A stretch of DNA of 64,000 bases from Basidiobolus meristosporus CBS 931.73. Taxonomy: Eukaryota > Basidiobolomycota > Basidiobolomycetes > Basidiobolales > Basidiobolaceae. Position 1 is the stretch's first letter. Each line of letters begins with the position of its first letter. A program made the position numbers and the translations under genes. Positions 55,557 through 64,000 of this stretch are shown here, one piece after another. Below the pieces are notes generated by a model that worked only from the letters and a program-made list of their open reading frames with translations, was not told the origin of the DNA and ran no database searches. Where the stretch lies: the NCBI GenBank assembly GCA_002104905.1, contig MCFE01000145.1, forward strand, positions 62,001 to 126,000. Direction: 5' to 3'.

Positions 55557-55929
55557 TACCCACACAATGTGGTATTTGTGTGGGTAACTTGTCTTGTCCC
55601 TCTCTGATTGTGTCTTGTATCAACATTACGGCTCCAGCAAATGACTCTTTATAGGTTGCTCTTGTTGCACGTAATGCTTGTACAATATCTCTCAGCACTT
55701 GCAGGTCAGTCTTGGTTTCAATATCATCTTGATTCTTGCTGATGGGAGGGGTATTGCCAGTTTTGGGTAAACTGTTCCCTTTGGCACTTTCCATATGCAT
55801 TCTTTTGTTCTCCCCTTTGGGCAAACTTCCTTACACATATCATTTGTACCTACATCAACTAACATCTCCTCTAATAAACTTTGTATATATCCTGTGTCTT
55901 TCTCAATCCTTGTCCTGATAATTGTTGAA
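55557..55929 (-). other. Region downstream of gypsy-3 integrase, unidentified
   Basis: A minus-strand frame of 90 codons (55552-55824) and an overlapping one (55692-55967) show no known motif. The region starts with a short perfect inverted repeat (CCCACACAA ... TTGTGTGGG at 55559-55586). It may be a remnant of the gypsy-3 3' end. Confidence 0.35.
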
Positions 55930-56985
55930 TCACACTTTGGTTTCAGTGATGATTGGTGGATCATCATGAAACAGTTTCAGATGGGCTGGCACTATGTTGC
56001 TGATTGTCTTATTGTTCAGGGTGACGGTGTACTTTGGCCCATGGTCCAAACTAATAACGGTGCCAGGGCCAATCCATTGGGGTGTAAATTGTGGGCAAAA
56101 CTTGAGGCCTGTAATGGTTTGGTTGTACCACACTTTATTGCCTGGTTTCCACTTTTGTCTTGTTAGTTTCTCACTTTTGGGTGGAGGGGGAAGGTGCTTG
56201 TCAACATTTTCAAATACTTTTATGTATAGGTGGGCAATACAGTGTATCAACCTTTCTACATAGTTGTTATGTGTTGTCAAGGGGACACCTTCCATCATCA
56301 CACCAGCTTCTTCACACCACTTGGGCCTTTGTCCATACAGAGCTTTGTATGGGGAGAAACCTGTTGTTTTATTTGGTATTTTACGCATTGCTAGGAGTGT
56401 CAGTGGGAGCAGCTTGGTCCATCATTGGGGAAGTTCCCAGTGGAGCTTCTCTAGTATGCAGCAACATGTCTGGTTCATCCTCTTGGTTAATCTGTTGGTC
56501 TGGGGGTGATTTGCAGCCATGAAGACCTGTTTCACACCCATCATTTTGCACAAATGGGCCACAGTGCTGTTCAGGAAGGAACCACCATTGTTGGACAGGA
56601 GTATCTGAGGATATCCAAGCAGGCATATGAGGTGTTCTAGAATGAATCAGGCGGTTGTCTTCTGATCTTTATTTTGGACAGCTTGGGCTTCTACCCATTC
56701 TCAGAAATAATTGGTAGCAATTGTTATGTATTGTTCTCCTTTCTTTGTTTTCATAAAGGGGCCAACAAAGTCAATCCCTACCCAGTGGAAGGGTAGGTCA
56801 AGTGGTATTGGTGTGGTTGTCCCTATGTTCTGACTTCAGTTAAATCTTTTGCAGGTGGAGCATCTTTGTAACCTATTCACAACATCAGTCATCAATTTTT
56901 TCAAATAGAATGTCTTTCTTAGCATCTATATGTTGTTAGGGGGTTAGCATGTTCTAATGACATATGTCTTTCTTGTATGATTTCT
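55930..56985 (-). pseudogene. gypsy-3 integrase
   Basis: From high to low coordinates: RLQRCSTCKRFN (zinc CxxC), HWVGIDFVGP (first Asp), LLSNNGGSFLNS where the second Asp is Asn, NHPQTNRLTKRMN where the catalytic Glu is Lys, then KTTGFSPYKALYGQRPK and a C-terminal WIGPGTVI (GPY/F-like). The last 152 codons (55930-56388) are open. Both catalytic losses are G-to-A type changes. It is dead. Confidence 0.82.
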
Positions 56986-57249
56986 TTGCAGGGCAGTTAC
57001 AGGGGGTACCTTGACTCTGAATTGTCCTTGGAGGAGCCATAATTGGCTTTCTTGTACTTTTTACTGACACCATTTCCTTCAAAAGTCTCTCTTCTGCTTG
57101 TTTGTAACAACATGTTTGGGATACTTCCCTCTTCTTTTAAAGCAGATTACATCCTTGTAGTCATCACTGACACATACTTGGCAAACAAGATAGCAACTGA
57201 GGAAGTCTGCCTCTTGATGTTTCTTGCCAGCCCAATGAGTTATTTTGAA

Positions 57250-57440
57250 GTTGTATTCTTGTAGTTGGAGGGCCCAACATGCTAGTCAAGTGGTAAAGTC
57301 TTTAGTTTCATCAGCCATACCAGTGCACTGTGGTCTGTTACTATCATGAATTGGCAACCATGTATGTATGTATGGAATTGTTTAATTGAATAAACAACAG
57401 CCAGACATTCTATCTTGGTGATAGGGCTTGTACCTGGGCC
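57250..57440 (-). pseudogene. gypsy-3 RNase H, C-terminal remnant
   Basis: KIECLAVVYSIKQFHTYIHG and FMIVTDHSALVWLMKL match the gypsy RNase H (the last catalytic Asp in TDHSAL). It is followed by a decayed tail. RT is absent: upstream sequence passes straight to gag. Confidence 0.75.
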
Positions 57441-57444
57441 ATTA

Positions 57445-58113
57445 AATCTACAACAGCTTCCCAGAGTGTATCACCTTCTTTGGGGACTTCTTGGACATTG
57501 TTGATCAAGAGTTCTTGGACCTTTTGCCATAATTCCTCTAACTCATGGTCTTTTGGGGAGGCAGTTTTCCCTTTCTTACAGAGGATCCCTGTCCTTTAAT
57601 CATCTGTATCACTAAAGGGTAGCCCTTATAGCAAGATGACCACTTGTACTTGTTCAACCAACTCTTGCAACATTTACATCCCTGTTGATCTTTGGATGCC
57701 CTACATCTTATTTTGTTGTCTGAGCCCATGATGTGATATGTCATGAGCTGTTGCTTGGCAATTTCATCCTTTGGGAGACATCAAACCTGTTGGAGAAACA
57801 GTTTAGTGTAGGCTTCATAGCTCTCACTGCTTTTCTTCCATGAGGACAGTAGAATGGCTTGGTAGTGGTATCCTTTGGCATATAGAAAGCATGTCTTGTA
57901 GGCTTCTTCTAGTGCATCCCAGTTGTCTTTGACTGCATCCTCCAACCCATAATGCCATTGCCATGCTGACACTTCCATATATCTTGCAAACTCCCTGACT
58001 TTCTTATTGATGTCCCATCCTGCATCAACCGCAACTCTCTCAAACATATCAGACCACTCAAGGGCTTTCTCTCTCTTTCCCTTGTATGTTTTTAGTTTCA
58101 TTGTAGTAGTCAT
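57445..58113 (-). pseudogene. gypsy-3 gag
   Basis: ATG at 58113. It is open for 110 codons (YKGKREKALEWSDMFERVAV, then ARYMEVSAWQWHYGLED), a typical retrotransposon gag opening. After a stop near 57781 a second stretch (57538-57744) has a Cys-rich CRASKDQQGCKCCKSW segment, possibly zinc-binding but not a standard CCHC knuckle. Protease and RT are missing. Confidence 0.7.
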
Positions 58114-58789
58114 TACCTCTCTTGTGCTTATCTCTGCAGAGATGGCATCAAGTATGTGGGTTGTTACTGACTGTACTATGTGATTGGGAGAGCTTGTAGG
58201 TCAAGTCAGTACCACTTGGTTCAGAATAGCTTCCAGTAGAAGGTAGCAATGTAATAAAGACTTGTGTTTATTCCATCCAAATCCTCTTGTCCCTTCACTT
58301 GGTTCAATTGGATAGGTATACATTTATCACTTGGGGGGCTTAGATAATAGCCAATATGTTATAAAATAGGGGTGTGAACACCTTCCTGTTATGGTAAGTG
58401 TTCTAACTAGATAAGGGCAGGGATAGGAGGGAGGGTGTGTAGGGGAATCATAGGGAGGATACTGGGGTACTTTGGGTAGGACTCTGTGGAGAACACTTGG
58501 GCAATGAGTGGGTACTACATTTAGTACTCACATATCCTGGGTGCTAATAGGGAGCTTTGTCCTCAAACTTCTTTGACTAACTTGCCTCTCCAGGGTCAAT
58601 TTTGTTTACGGAGCATGGGGAGTCACCATAGTATCATTGCTGGTTGTCACTCACAAGGGGGTTGTGGGCAAGTACCTGATACCATTTGGTGGCAGAGTGG
58701 GGTGTGGCTTGCATTGCTTGAGGGATGTTTTCCACAGAGCCAACTAGTTGGCAAACCATAGGGTTCTGGGTAAGTAATTTTTCATAAGG
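58114..58789. other. gypsy-3 leader and possible LTR
   Basis: No gene. On the minus strand TGGTATCAGGTACTTGCC near 58668-58685 resembles a TGGTATCAG-type initiator tRNA-Met primer site. If so the LTR would end just beyond it. TG...CA borders could not be fixed, and no second copy exists in the window to compare. Confidence 0.35.
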
Positions 58790-58869
58790 AAAGTATTTCT
58801 CACAAGCTCCAATCAATATTAATGCACATAGGCAACAATACAAATGCAAGGACTGAATGTACTGATATG

Positions 58870-60170
58870 TAAATACTCAAGTGGCTTTCTGAGCAACTTC
58901 AACCCACAGAATCTTGGATTACTGGGAGGTGTATGTTGACTTTGTAGGAATATGTATCCAGAGGCTGATCACCATTGCCAACTTGATTCTGTTGTAAGAG
59001 TCTTGGAGATATTGGAAGTGACTTGGGAGAACAAGTAGATTATATGGTTTTCACCTAATGATTTATTGAATGTAAAAGTAGTGTTTATACTTTTACATGA
59101 TCTTGGCATAACAAACACTTAGAGTTGGCTAAGGAAGGTCCCAAGAACATGTGAGCAAAGTTTGGGGCTGTTTGGACAACTTTGAGAATTTTCATGTTCT
59201 AAGTACTTGGTATTTTGGTGAAAATATTCTAAGTAAATCCCAACAGGGAATTTGGTCAGCATTCTCTAGGATTTGAAGGTAATGATCCAAGTGACTAAGT
59301 TAGGTGAATATTTAGGTGGAATTTCAAATTTTTTACAACAGATTCCTTCACAGCTATTATGCAAGGAGTTTGTGACAGGGTTTGAGCAACCTTACTACAA
59401 TCATAAAGCTGAGTATTTAGATATCTGCTGCTACTATATCCATTCTCTACTCCATCTTGCTTGGCATGAGAAGAATACTGGACCTTACTTCACCTTTTGG
59501 CTGTTTCCTATGCAGCAAATGTGAGGGAGAGAGGAGGAAACGTCAAGTTGCTAATACTACCATATCCCAATCTCATCAAGAAAATTACCTTCAAGTCCAT
59601 CCTGGATGTGATGAGTTGGCACATGGAGGACAGACAGGAAGTGTTGAAAAATACTGAGGACAGATGTGCATATGGAGACACCTTTGCCTTTGGCAGCAAG
59701 AAGATAAGCTGCCGCATGTGTGGGTAATCAGTAAGTAACACAAAGCTGGGTTGGATGCAAGAATCAGGTAATTTTTATTAGGATGACTTAACAATAGTAT
59801 GCTAGGTATCTCCGGCACACAAGCTAGTTTCCTACACCATCCAATATGTAAATCATACAAACAAGAACCTCAGAGTACTTATAAGGAGAGCTAGAATCCA
59901 GCAGGGAGAAGGTGTATATTGGCTAGGTTCCTAAAGGTGTTTTACAGATGTCAAGAGGTATTCATGGCAGAAGTGGCAGCAGTCAAGTGTAGGTTTGCTA
60001 GATGTATCTGTTGCCAGCAATGCAAGGTATATGGCAACTTTGCAAGTATCTCACTGAAAAGCTGTAGAGTTGAGGTGATAGAAATGTGTCATTTGCAGCA
60101 GGTGTGTGCATATGTAGAGGTTAGTAAGCAGTAAGCTGTAGTTTTTTTTTTTGACTCAAACTGTATGTGA
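58870..60170 (+). pseudogene. Plavaka-like transposase, C-terminal part (element D)
   Basis: LKWLSEQLQPTESWITG (58870-58925) precedes the LTR. After it come LCKEFVTGFEQPYYNHKAEY and SLLHLAWHEKNTGPYFTFW followed by LFPMQQM, the counterpart of the FPMER block. A shift follows, then LPYPNLIKKITFKSIL and KNTEDRCAYGDTFAFG. At 59919-60134 comes FMAEVAAVKCRFARCICCQQ. It has the best preserved GP...FPM block of the window after 45309-45629, but several frames are needed to read it. Confidence 0.68.
58990..59340 (-). repeat. Solo copia-B LTR with perfect 5-bp duplication
   Basis: 351 bp, TGTTGTAAGAG ... TTTTACAACA, with GATTC on both sides (58985-58989 and 59341-59345). Orientation is inferred from the copia copy at the right edge, whose 3' LTR starts in the opposite sense. 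Confidence 0.93.
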
Positions 60171-60554
60171 AAAGCCCAAGTAGTAATGAATAAGCAAATA
60201 AACTGAGGTGATTCTACAATGGAATATATGAATGGAACAAGAGGAGGTAGCAAATGGAAACACCATTTGGCAAGTTGGTTCATTATTACTATAGAGGACT
60301 AGCTGTAGGTTGCTGTATTGCTGCTATAATGCAAACAGATGTATATATTCAGGCTGTCAAAATACTGTCAAGTTTTTTCCATATATGACATTTGCATGTA
60401 CTGGCTGATTGGGTCTGTTCAAATAAGTGTAGGCTGCTATACTACCATTGGAGTGCCATTCAAAGCCCATTTATGGACTGCTAAAATACTGTCAGAATCC
60501 TGATTGCTGATCTGGATTGGATACACCAGCCAGACCCATTTATTTTTCATAGGG

Positions 60555-60616
60555 CAAGTTTGGAGTCTTTTGGACAACTTTGAGAAAGTCCATAGTATGG
60601 GTGCCTGATGAGTTAT
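60555..60616. repeat. Fragment of a copia-B type LTR
   Basis: AAGTTTGGAGTCTTTTGGAC and GGTGCCTGATGAG match the middle of the copia LTRs (compare 29125-29185). It is cut on both sides. Confidence 0.6.
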
Positions 60617-60852
60617 TAGACTTGTTCTGTTGGATAGTGCCACATAGTGCCAGCCTGTTTATAGTGCTGGATTGATCTGGCACTCTACGGCACTATCTGG
60701 CACTATAATTTCTACCATGATGCAAGTGGTATGATATAGTTACTGGTAATTTTACTCAATCTTACTTATGTTGCTCAGAATAGTGCTTTCCTTGCTTTAT
60801 TTACTCTTCATAATGCTCCAGACACATTTCTCTCAGTGGATGTCTTCTTGCT
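60617..60852 (-). mobile_element. Right-end fragment of a Harbinger element
   Basis: Terminus TAGACTTGTTCTG, the subterminal TGGCACTAT repeats and the last codons of the transposase (stop TTA at 60804). It breaks at 60852 where copia-B integrase begins. It is nearly identical to 50043-50275. Confidence 0.85.
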
Positions 60853-61470
60853 GTGCAACCAAATATTCTTAGGTGCTCTGCACTTGATATGTATCTGTAC
60901 CATGCTTAACTGGAGTAGAATCACAAAGTGCTCTGCATTGACCCCTATTCTTAAGATATAGAGCTATAGAAATTGATTCTGCCCAATTATCACAGGATGA
61001 AATTTGATCATGGATCATAGAACTTACTATATCAGCTAGTGATATGATTGCATGTTCTGCCACTCCTTTTTGCTGCAGAGAGTAGGGTTTGGTAGTCTCT
61101 TGCTGTATCCCATAAATATTGCACAAGTGGACAAAAAGTTTTGGAGTATAATCTTTGCCATTCTGAGAGCACATTGCCCTGACTTTTTTACCAGTCTCTT
61201 TCCACCATTGTTCTAAACTACCAGAGCTTTGGCAAAGCTTCTTCCTTTCTTTCTATGAAGTAAACCCAAGTGTAGCTTGTATAATCAACAATAAAAGTGA
61301 TGTATACTCCATCCCACCTACAGATTGGTTTTGTATGAGTCTGCACATATCTAAGTGACGTGGATATATTACTTCCTTGGTTTTGGCAAACACAGAGCAC
61401 TTGTATGCTTGCCTGGCTTTTTACCATATATTCAGGCTTCACAGTGCTTCAAGTTAGCTGAGGGATCAGT
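60853..61470 (-). pseudogene. copia-B integrase
   Basis: The minus-strand frame 60869-61174 has CSQNGKDYTPKLF (the family's SDNG with Asp changed to Gln) and PYSLQQKGVAEHAI with the catalytic Glu. The frame 61218-61442 holds the core start VYITFIVDYTSYTWVYF. A stop lies between them. RT and RNase H are missing because the copy is cut at 60853. Confidence 0.78.
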
Positions 61471-61736
61471 TTCTACTCCACAAATGAGTTGATTTTGAAT
61501 TGTTTTGCACAAATAATCAAAATTCATGTGACCAAGTCTCTGGTGTCAAGGCATTGGTGTTTCTTCATCTAAGTATCTGGTATTGGCTTCCAGATATGAC
61601 AGAGTATAAGTCAACTTGCATAGATTCTGATCTCTGATACCCAAAGCAATATGAGCACCATTTTGATCAGTGAATCTGCATCCAGAGCTGCCAGAACCAA
61701 AACTGGGTCCCTCTGCCATGGCCTTGCTTATATCAC
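61471..61736 (-). pseudogene. copia-B pre-integrase domain
   Basis: Frame 61546-61782 followed by a stop and HQRLGHMNFDYLCKTIQNQL, the GAG_pre-integrase zinc module (H.RLGH...Y...C). It is interrupted on its N-terminal side by the LTR at 61737. Confidence 0.75.
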
Positions 61737-62065
61737 TGTAAGAGTCTTGGAGATATTGGAAGTGATTGGGAGAACAAGTCAATTAAGTGGTTTTCACTTG
61801 ATGATTTATTGATTGTAAAAGTGGTATTTATACCTTTACATGATCTTGGCATAACAAGCACGTAGAATAGGCTAAGGAAGGTCCCAAGAGCATGTGTGCA
61901 AAGTTTGGGGCTGTTTGGACAACTTATCTAATTTTCATGTTCTGGGTGGATATTCTGAATAAATCCCAACAAGGAATTTGGTCAGTATTCTCTAGGATTG
62001 GAAGGTAGTGATCTAAGTGACTAAGTTAGGTGAATATTTAGGTGGAGTTACAAGTTTTTACAACA
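61737..62065 (-). repeat. copia-B LTR inserted within copia-B pol
   Basis: 329 bp with TTTTTACAACA at 62055-62065; the other end reads TGTAAGAGTC. It separates protease (62066-62281) from the pre-integrase module, which are adjacent in the family. It is a later self-insertion of the same LTR type. Target duplication is not clear. Confidence 0.8.
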
Positions 62066-62290
62066 TACATATGGTAGGCTTGTGGTTATTTCTGCTACAT
62101 ATAACACATCCTTGAAGGTAAGTGGGTAGCTTTCTTTACTACTTCTGAGGCTTACTTGGATAGTTCCTGTGCCAACTGCATCAAGTGTACTCTTGTCTCC
62201 AATGAGAGCCTGCTTGATTGGAATATCTAGACATTGGGTAAAAAGTTCTTTTTGGTGTGTAAAGAGTTGAGATGCTCCCAAGTCAATGGG
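62066..62290 (-). pseudogene. copia-B protease
   Basis: The active-site motif reads IDLGASQLFTHQ, where the family has DSGAS. Ser to Leu fits TCG to TTG. It continues VGTGTIQVSLRSSKESYPLT and FKDVLYVAEITTSL, the usual copia protease C-terminus. It is interrupted by the LTR at 62065. Confidence 0.82.
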
Positions 62291-62389
62291 CTACATCTGA
62301 GAATCCTTTTTGGTGGTCATATCTAGTGCATATATGAATAATCTATCTTCAGTTGCTGCAGCATTTCAATAGTCAGGCTTTTTCTGCTA

Positions 62390-63049
62390 ACTAACTCCCT
62401 TTCTGAGGCACTGGTTGGATCTGTGTCCTTTCCTTTTGCAGTAGTTGCAAAACAGGTTGCTATTGCCTTTAAAATGCCTTGGATACCTCCTTAGTTGGTT
62501 GTCGCTGCTTATTAAAGCATTTTCTTCTTCCTTCTTTTTGATGCTTGATTCTCCTAATTCTTCATCTAGGAGCCTTCCATATATGACACTTAAGGTCAAA
62601 TCTTCAAATCAGGATTCCAGGGCTGATACAAGGCCCTGAGACTTGTCTGTTAGGCTATTCAAGATGGTAACTATCACATCTTCATCAGTAGTTGGTATAC
62701 TCAAATAATCTATATCATCAACCAAGAGGGTAATTATGTTAATTAGCTTTTTATATCTTCTCCAGGCAGCATCTGTGTAGTAATGCATCCCTATCTAGTA
62801 TACACTTACTTAGGAGTGGAGCATATCTATAACATTAAGGCAAATGCAGATAAAGACACTTTGTTCCTACTTCTGGTACTTTAATGCTTCTTCCTCTGCA
62901 TTTTTAGAAGGGCATTATTCTTCCATGACATTATCCCAAAGGCCACCTTCCTGTAGCAGCATCTTCATGTTTACCTTCCACACATGGTAGTTAGAGCCAT
63001 CTAACTTTTCAGTGGAGGGGAAAATTCCAGTCATAGCAGTAACAGGCAT
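62390..63049 (-). pseudogene. copia-B gag
   Basis: ATG at 63049, 20 bp after the primer site. The N-terminus TEKLDGSNYHVWKVNMKMLL matches copia gag (DUF4219/UBN2-like). Frames are broken in 62600-62930. The CCHC knuckle CNYCKRKGHRSNQC is complete near 62410-62455 in the frame 62387-62599. Confidence 0.8.
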
Positions 63050-63069
63050 TGCAGAGAGTGACAGCTTGA

Positions 63070-63080
63070 GGCTCATAACC
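63070..63080 (-). promoter_or_regulatory. Primer binding site of copia-B (internal initiator tRNA-Met)
   Basis: On the element strand the LTR end ACAACA is followed at once by GGTTATGAGCC. This is the exact reverse complement of GGCUCAUAACC in the anticodon stem-loop of eukaryotic initiator tRNA-Met. Drosophila copia is primed by such a 5' half of initiator tRNA-Met. Confidence 0.85.
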
Positions 63081-63422
63081 TGTTGTAAAAGTCATGAAGA
63101 TATTGGAGGTGACTGGGAGAGCAAGTAGATTATGTGGTTTTCACTCCATAATTTATTGAATGTAAAAGTGGTATTTATACATTTATATGGTCCAGGCATA
63201 ACAAACATGTAGAATATGTTCAGAAAGGCCCCCAGAGCACATGTGCAAAGTTTGGGGCTGTTTGAACAGGTTATCTAACTTTGATGTTCCTGATGTTTTG
63301 GTGAAGATATTGGAAGTAGATCCCAACAAGGAATTTGGTCAGTATTCTCTAAGATTTGTGGGTAATGATCTAAGTGACCAAGTCAGGTGTGTATTTAGGT
63401 GGAATTACAAATCTTTACAACA
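63081..63422 (-). repeat. 5' LTR of copia-B
   Basis: 342 bp, TGTTGTAAAAGTC ... CTTTACAACA on the plus strand. It lies directly beside the primer site and gag. No second LTR of this copy is in the window. Confidence 0.88.
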
Positions 63423-63429
63423 AAAAGGA

Positions 63430-63930
63430 GCTGCTGATATCTGCTTAAGATAGGCTTAGAAGGACTCTGAACAGGACTTTCTGGGATTTTGTGATGCCGA
63501 TTGGGGACCAAATTTAGATGACAGAAGCTCCACCACAGCATACATCTCCGTTGACTGTGTCGCAGCAATCTCATGGAGCTCATGAAGGCCACCGACTGCG
63601 GTATTTTTCACCACAGAGGCAGAGTATATGGCAGCCTGTGAAGCCACAAAGTAAGAAATGAGACAAAGAAAGAGTTTCAAAGATTAGGATTTATGCCCAA
63701 AATACACTACAACTGAATTTCAAGATAGTTAAGTGTGTAAGCCATTGGGTAGAAGTCCAGCTTTTCGTACTAGAACTAAGGATCGAGAGAATCGGCATCA
63801 TTTTATACAGGGAAGCTATAGAGGACAACTTAGTAACTTAACCCACTGTCCTACCAATGAAACCATTGCGGACCTACTCACAAAACCATTAGCCGGAGAC
63901 AAATTAGAATATCTAGATCACTCTTGAGTC
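63430..63930 (+). pseudogene. copia RNase H of another copy
   Basis: Plus strand. CDADWGPNLDDRSSTTAYIS, then AAISWSS, TTEAEYMAACEATK, and near the end THCPTNETIADLLTKPLAG (ADxxTKPL) before a stop at 63925-63927. Stops and frame changes lie in the middle. It belongs to a different copy from copia-B on the minus strand because the orientation is opposite. Confidence 0.85.
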
Positions 63931-63948
63931 TAGAGAATCTGTATATTT

Positions 63949-63961
63949 AGTGGAGTGGGAG
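63949..63961 (+). promoter_or_regulatory. Polypurine tract of the plus-strand copia copy
   Basis: AGTGGAGTGGGAG lies immediately before the 3' LTR start and defines LTR orientation for the family. Confidence 0.8.
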
Positions 63962-64000
63962 TGTTGAAAATCTTGTAATCACACCTAAATATTCACCGAA
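63962..64000 (+). repeat. 3' LTR of the plus-strand copia copy (cut by window edge)
   Basis: It starts TGTTGAAAATC and continues ACCTAAATATTCACC, the reverse complement of the end of the minus-strand LTRs at 59340, 62065 and 63422. Confidence 0.85.

Larger units (their letters stand above)
58790..60554 (+). mobile_element. Plavaka-like element D, right part
   Basis: Plus-strand transposase C-terminus and right end ATTTTTCATAGGG (60542-60554). It is split by a solo copia LTR (58990-59340). The left part is missing, cut near 58790 beside gypsy-3. Confidence 0.7.

Noticed and set aside
55795-56522. Overlapping plus-strand frames of 80-123 codons
   Set aside because: They are antisense to gypsy-3 integrase, whose minus-strand frame has clear family motifs.
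1-64000. Host genes, tRNA and rRNA genes, CRISPR arrays, bacterial-type operons
   Set aside because: None could be supported by eye; every recognisable coding stretch belongs to a transposable element family.

Overview
The window looks like a transposon graveyard from a filamentous fungus, most likely a basidiomycete. It is AT-rich, and CpG is visibly depleted in all but the youngest copies. It holds no recognisable host gene. I found no rRNA, tRNA or CRISPR array by eye. Nearly every base belongs to a few families that recur many times and are nested in one another: (1) a two-gene PIF/Harbinger-type DNA transposon with terminus TAGACTTG and a TAA target duplication, plus fold-back and MITE derivatives; (2) a CACTA-like transposon resembling the fungal Plavaka group, with CCCTATGAAAAAT ends; (3) gypsy-1, with 367-bp LTRs and 4-bp target duplications; (4) gypsy-2, with LTRs of about 1.06-1.08 kb; (5) gypsy-3, decayed; (6) two copia groups, one with LTRs of 330-350 bp primed from the middle of initiator tRNA-Met; (7) a 1.23-kb LTR-like repeat, here called X. 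The basidiomycete guess rests on the Plavaka-like and gypsy lineages and on CpG decay; it is an inference.

Layout. 1-10.5 kb: Harbinger copy 1 (interrupted by a fold-back element), Harbinger copy 2 (3933-7350, the best preserved, inserted in a gypsy-1 LTR), a second fold-back element and an old Harbinger relic. 10.5-16.4 kb: a decayed copia element (copia-A) split by a gypsy-1 deletion derivative (11593-14023) that keeps an open RNase H-integrase frame. 16.4-20.3 kb: a Harbinger relic split by repeat X, itself split by a second gypsy-1 derivative. 20.3-24.5 kb: a longer gypsy-1 copy on the minus strand, split by a solo gypsy-2 LTR. 25-29.4 kb: a Harbinger relic and a Plavaka-like element. 30.0-46.0 kb: the deepest nest, in which a Plavaka-like element holds a gypsy-2 element (30539-44923), which holds repeat X and a second Plavaka-like element, which in turn holds a Harbinger copy and a solo gypsy-1 LTR. 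46-49.2 kb: Harbinger relics with a 211-bp MITE. 49.2-55.6 kb: Plavaka-like pieces around Harbinger copy 3 (50043-54512), which carries a solo gypsy-2 LTR. 55.6-58.8 kb: gypsy-3. 58.8-60.6 kb: a Plavaka-like piece with a solo copia LTR. 60.6-64 kb: copia-B on the minus strand, then the 3' end of another copia copy on the plus strand, cut by the window edge.

How the parts work together. In the Harbinger family a DDE transposase and a divergently transcribed protein of unknown fold (ORF1) share a central intergenic region. Fold-back elements and MITEs carry the same termini and could be moved in trans. Because the families interrupt one another, several insertion sites can be compared with an uninterrupted paralogue inside the same window. 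This fixes target-site duplications and the order of insertions without outside data. Almost every coding region is broken. The exceptions are the transposase of Harbinger copy 2 and the RNase H-integrase frame at 11998-13689.
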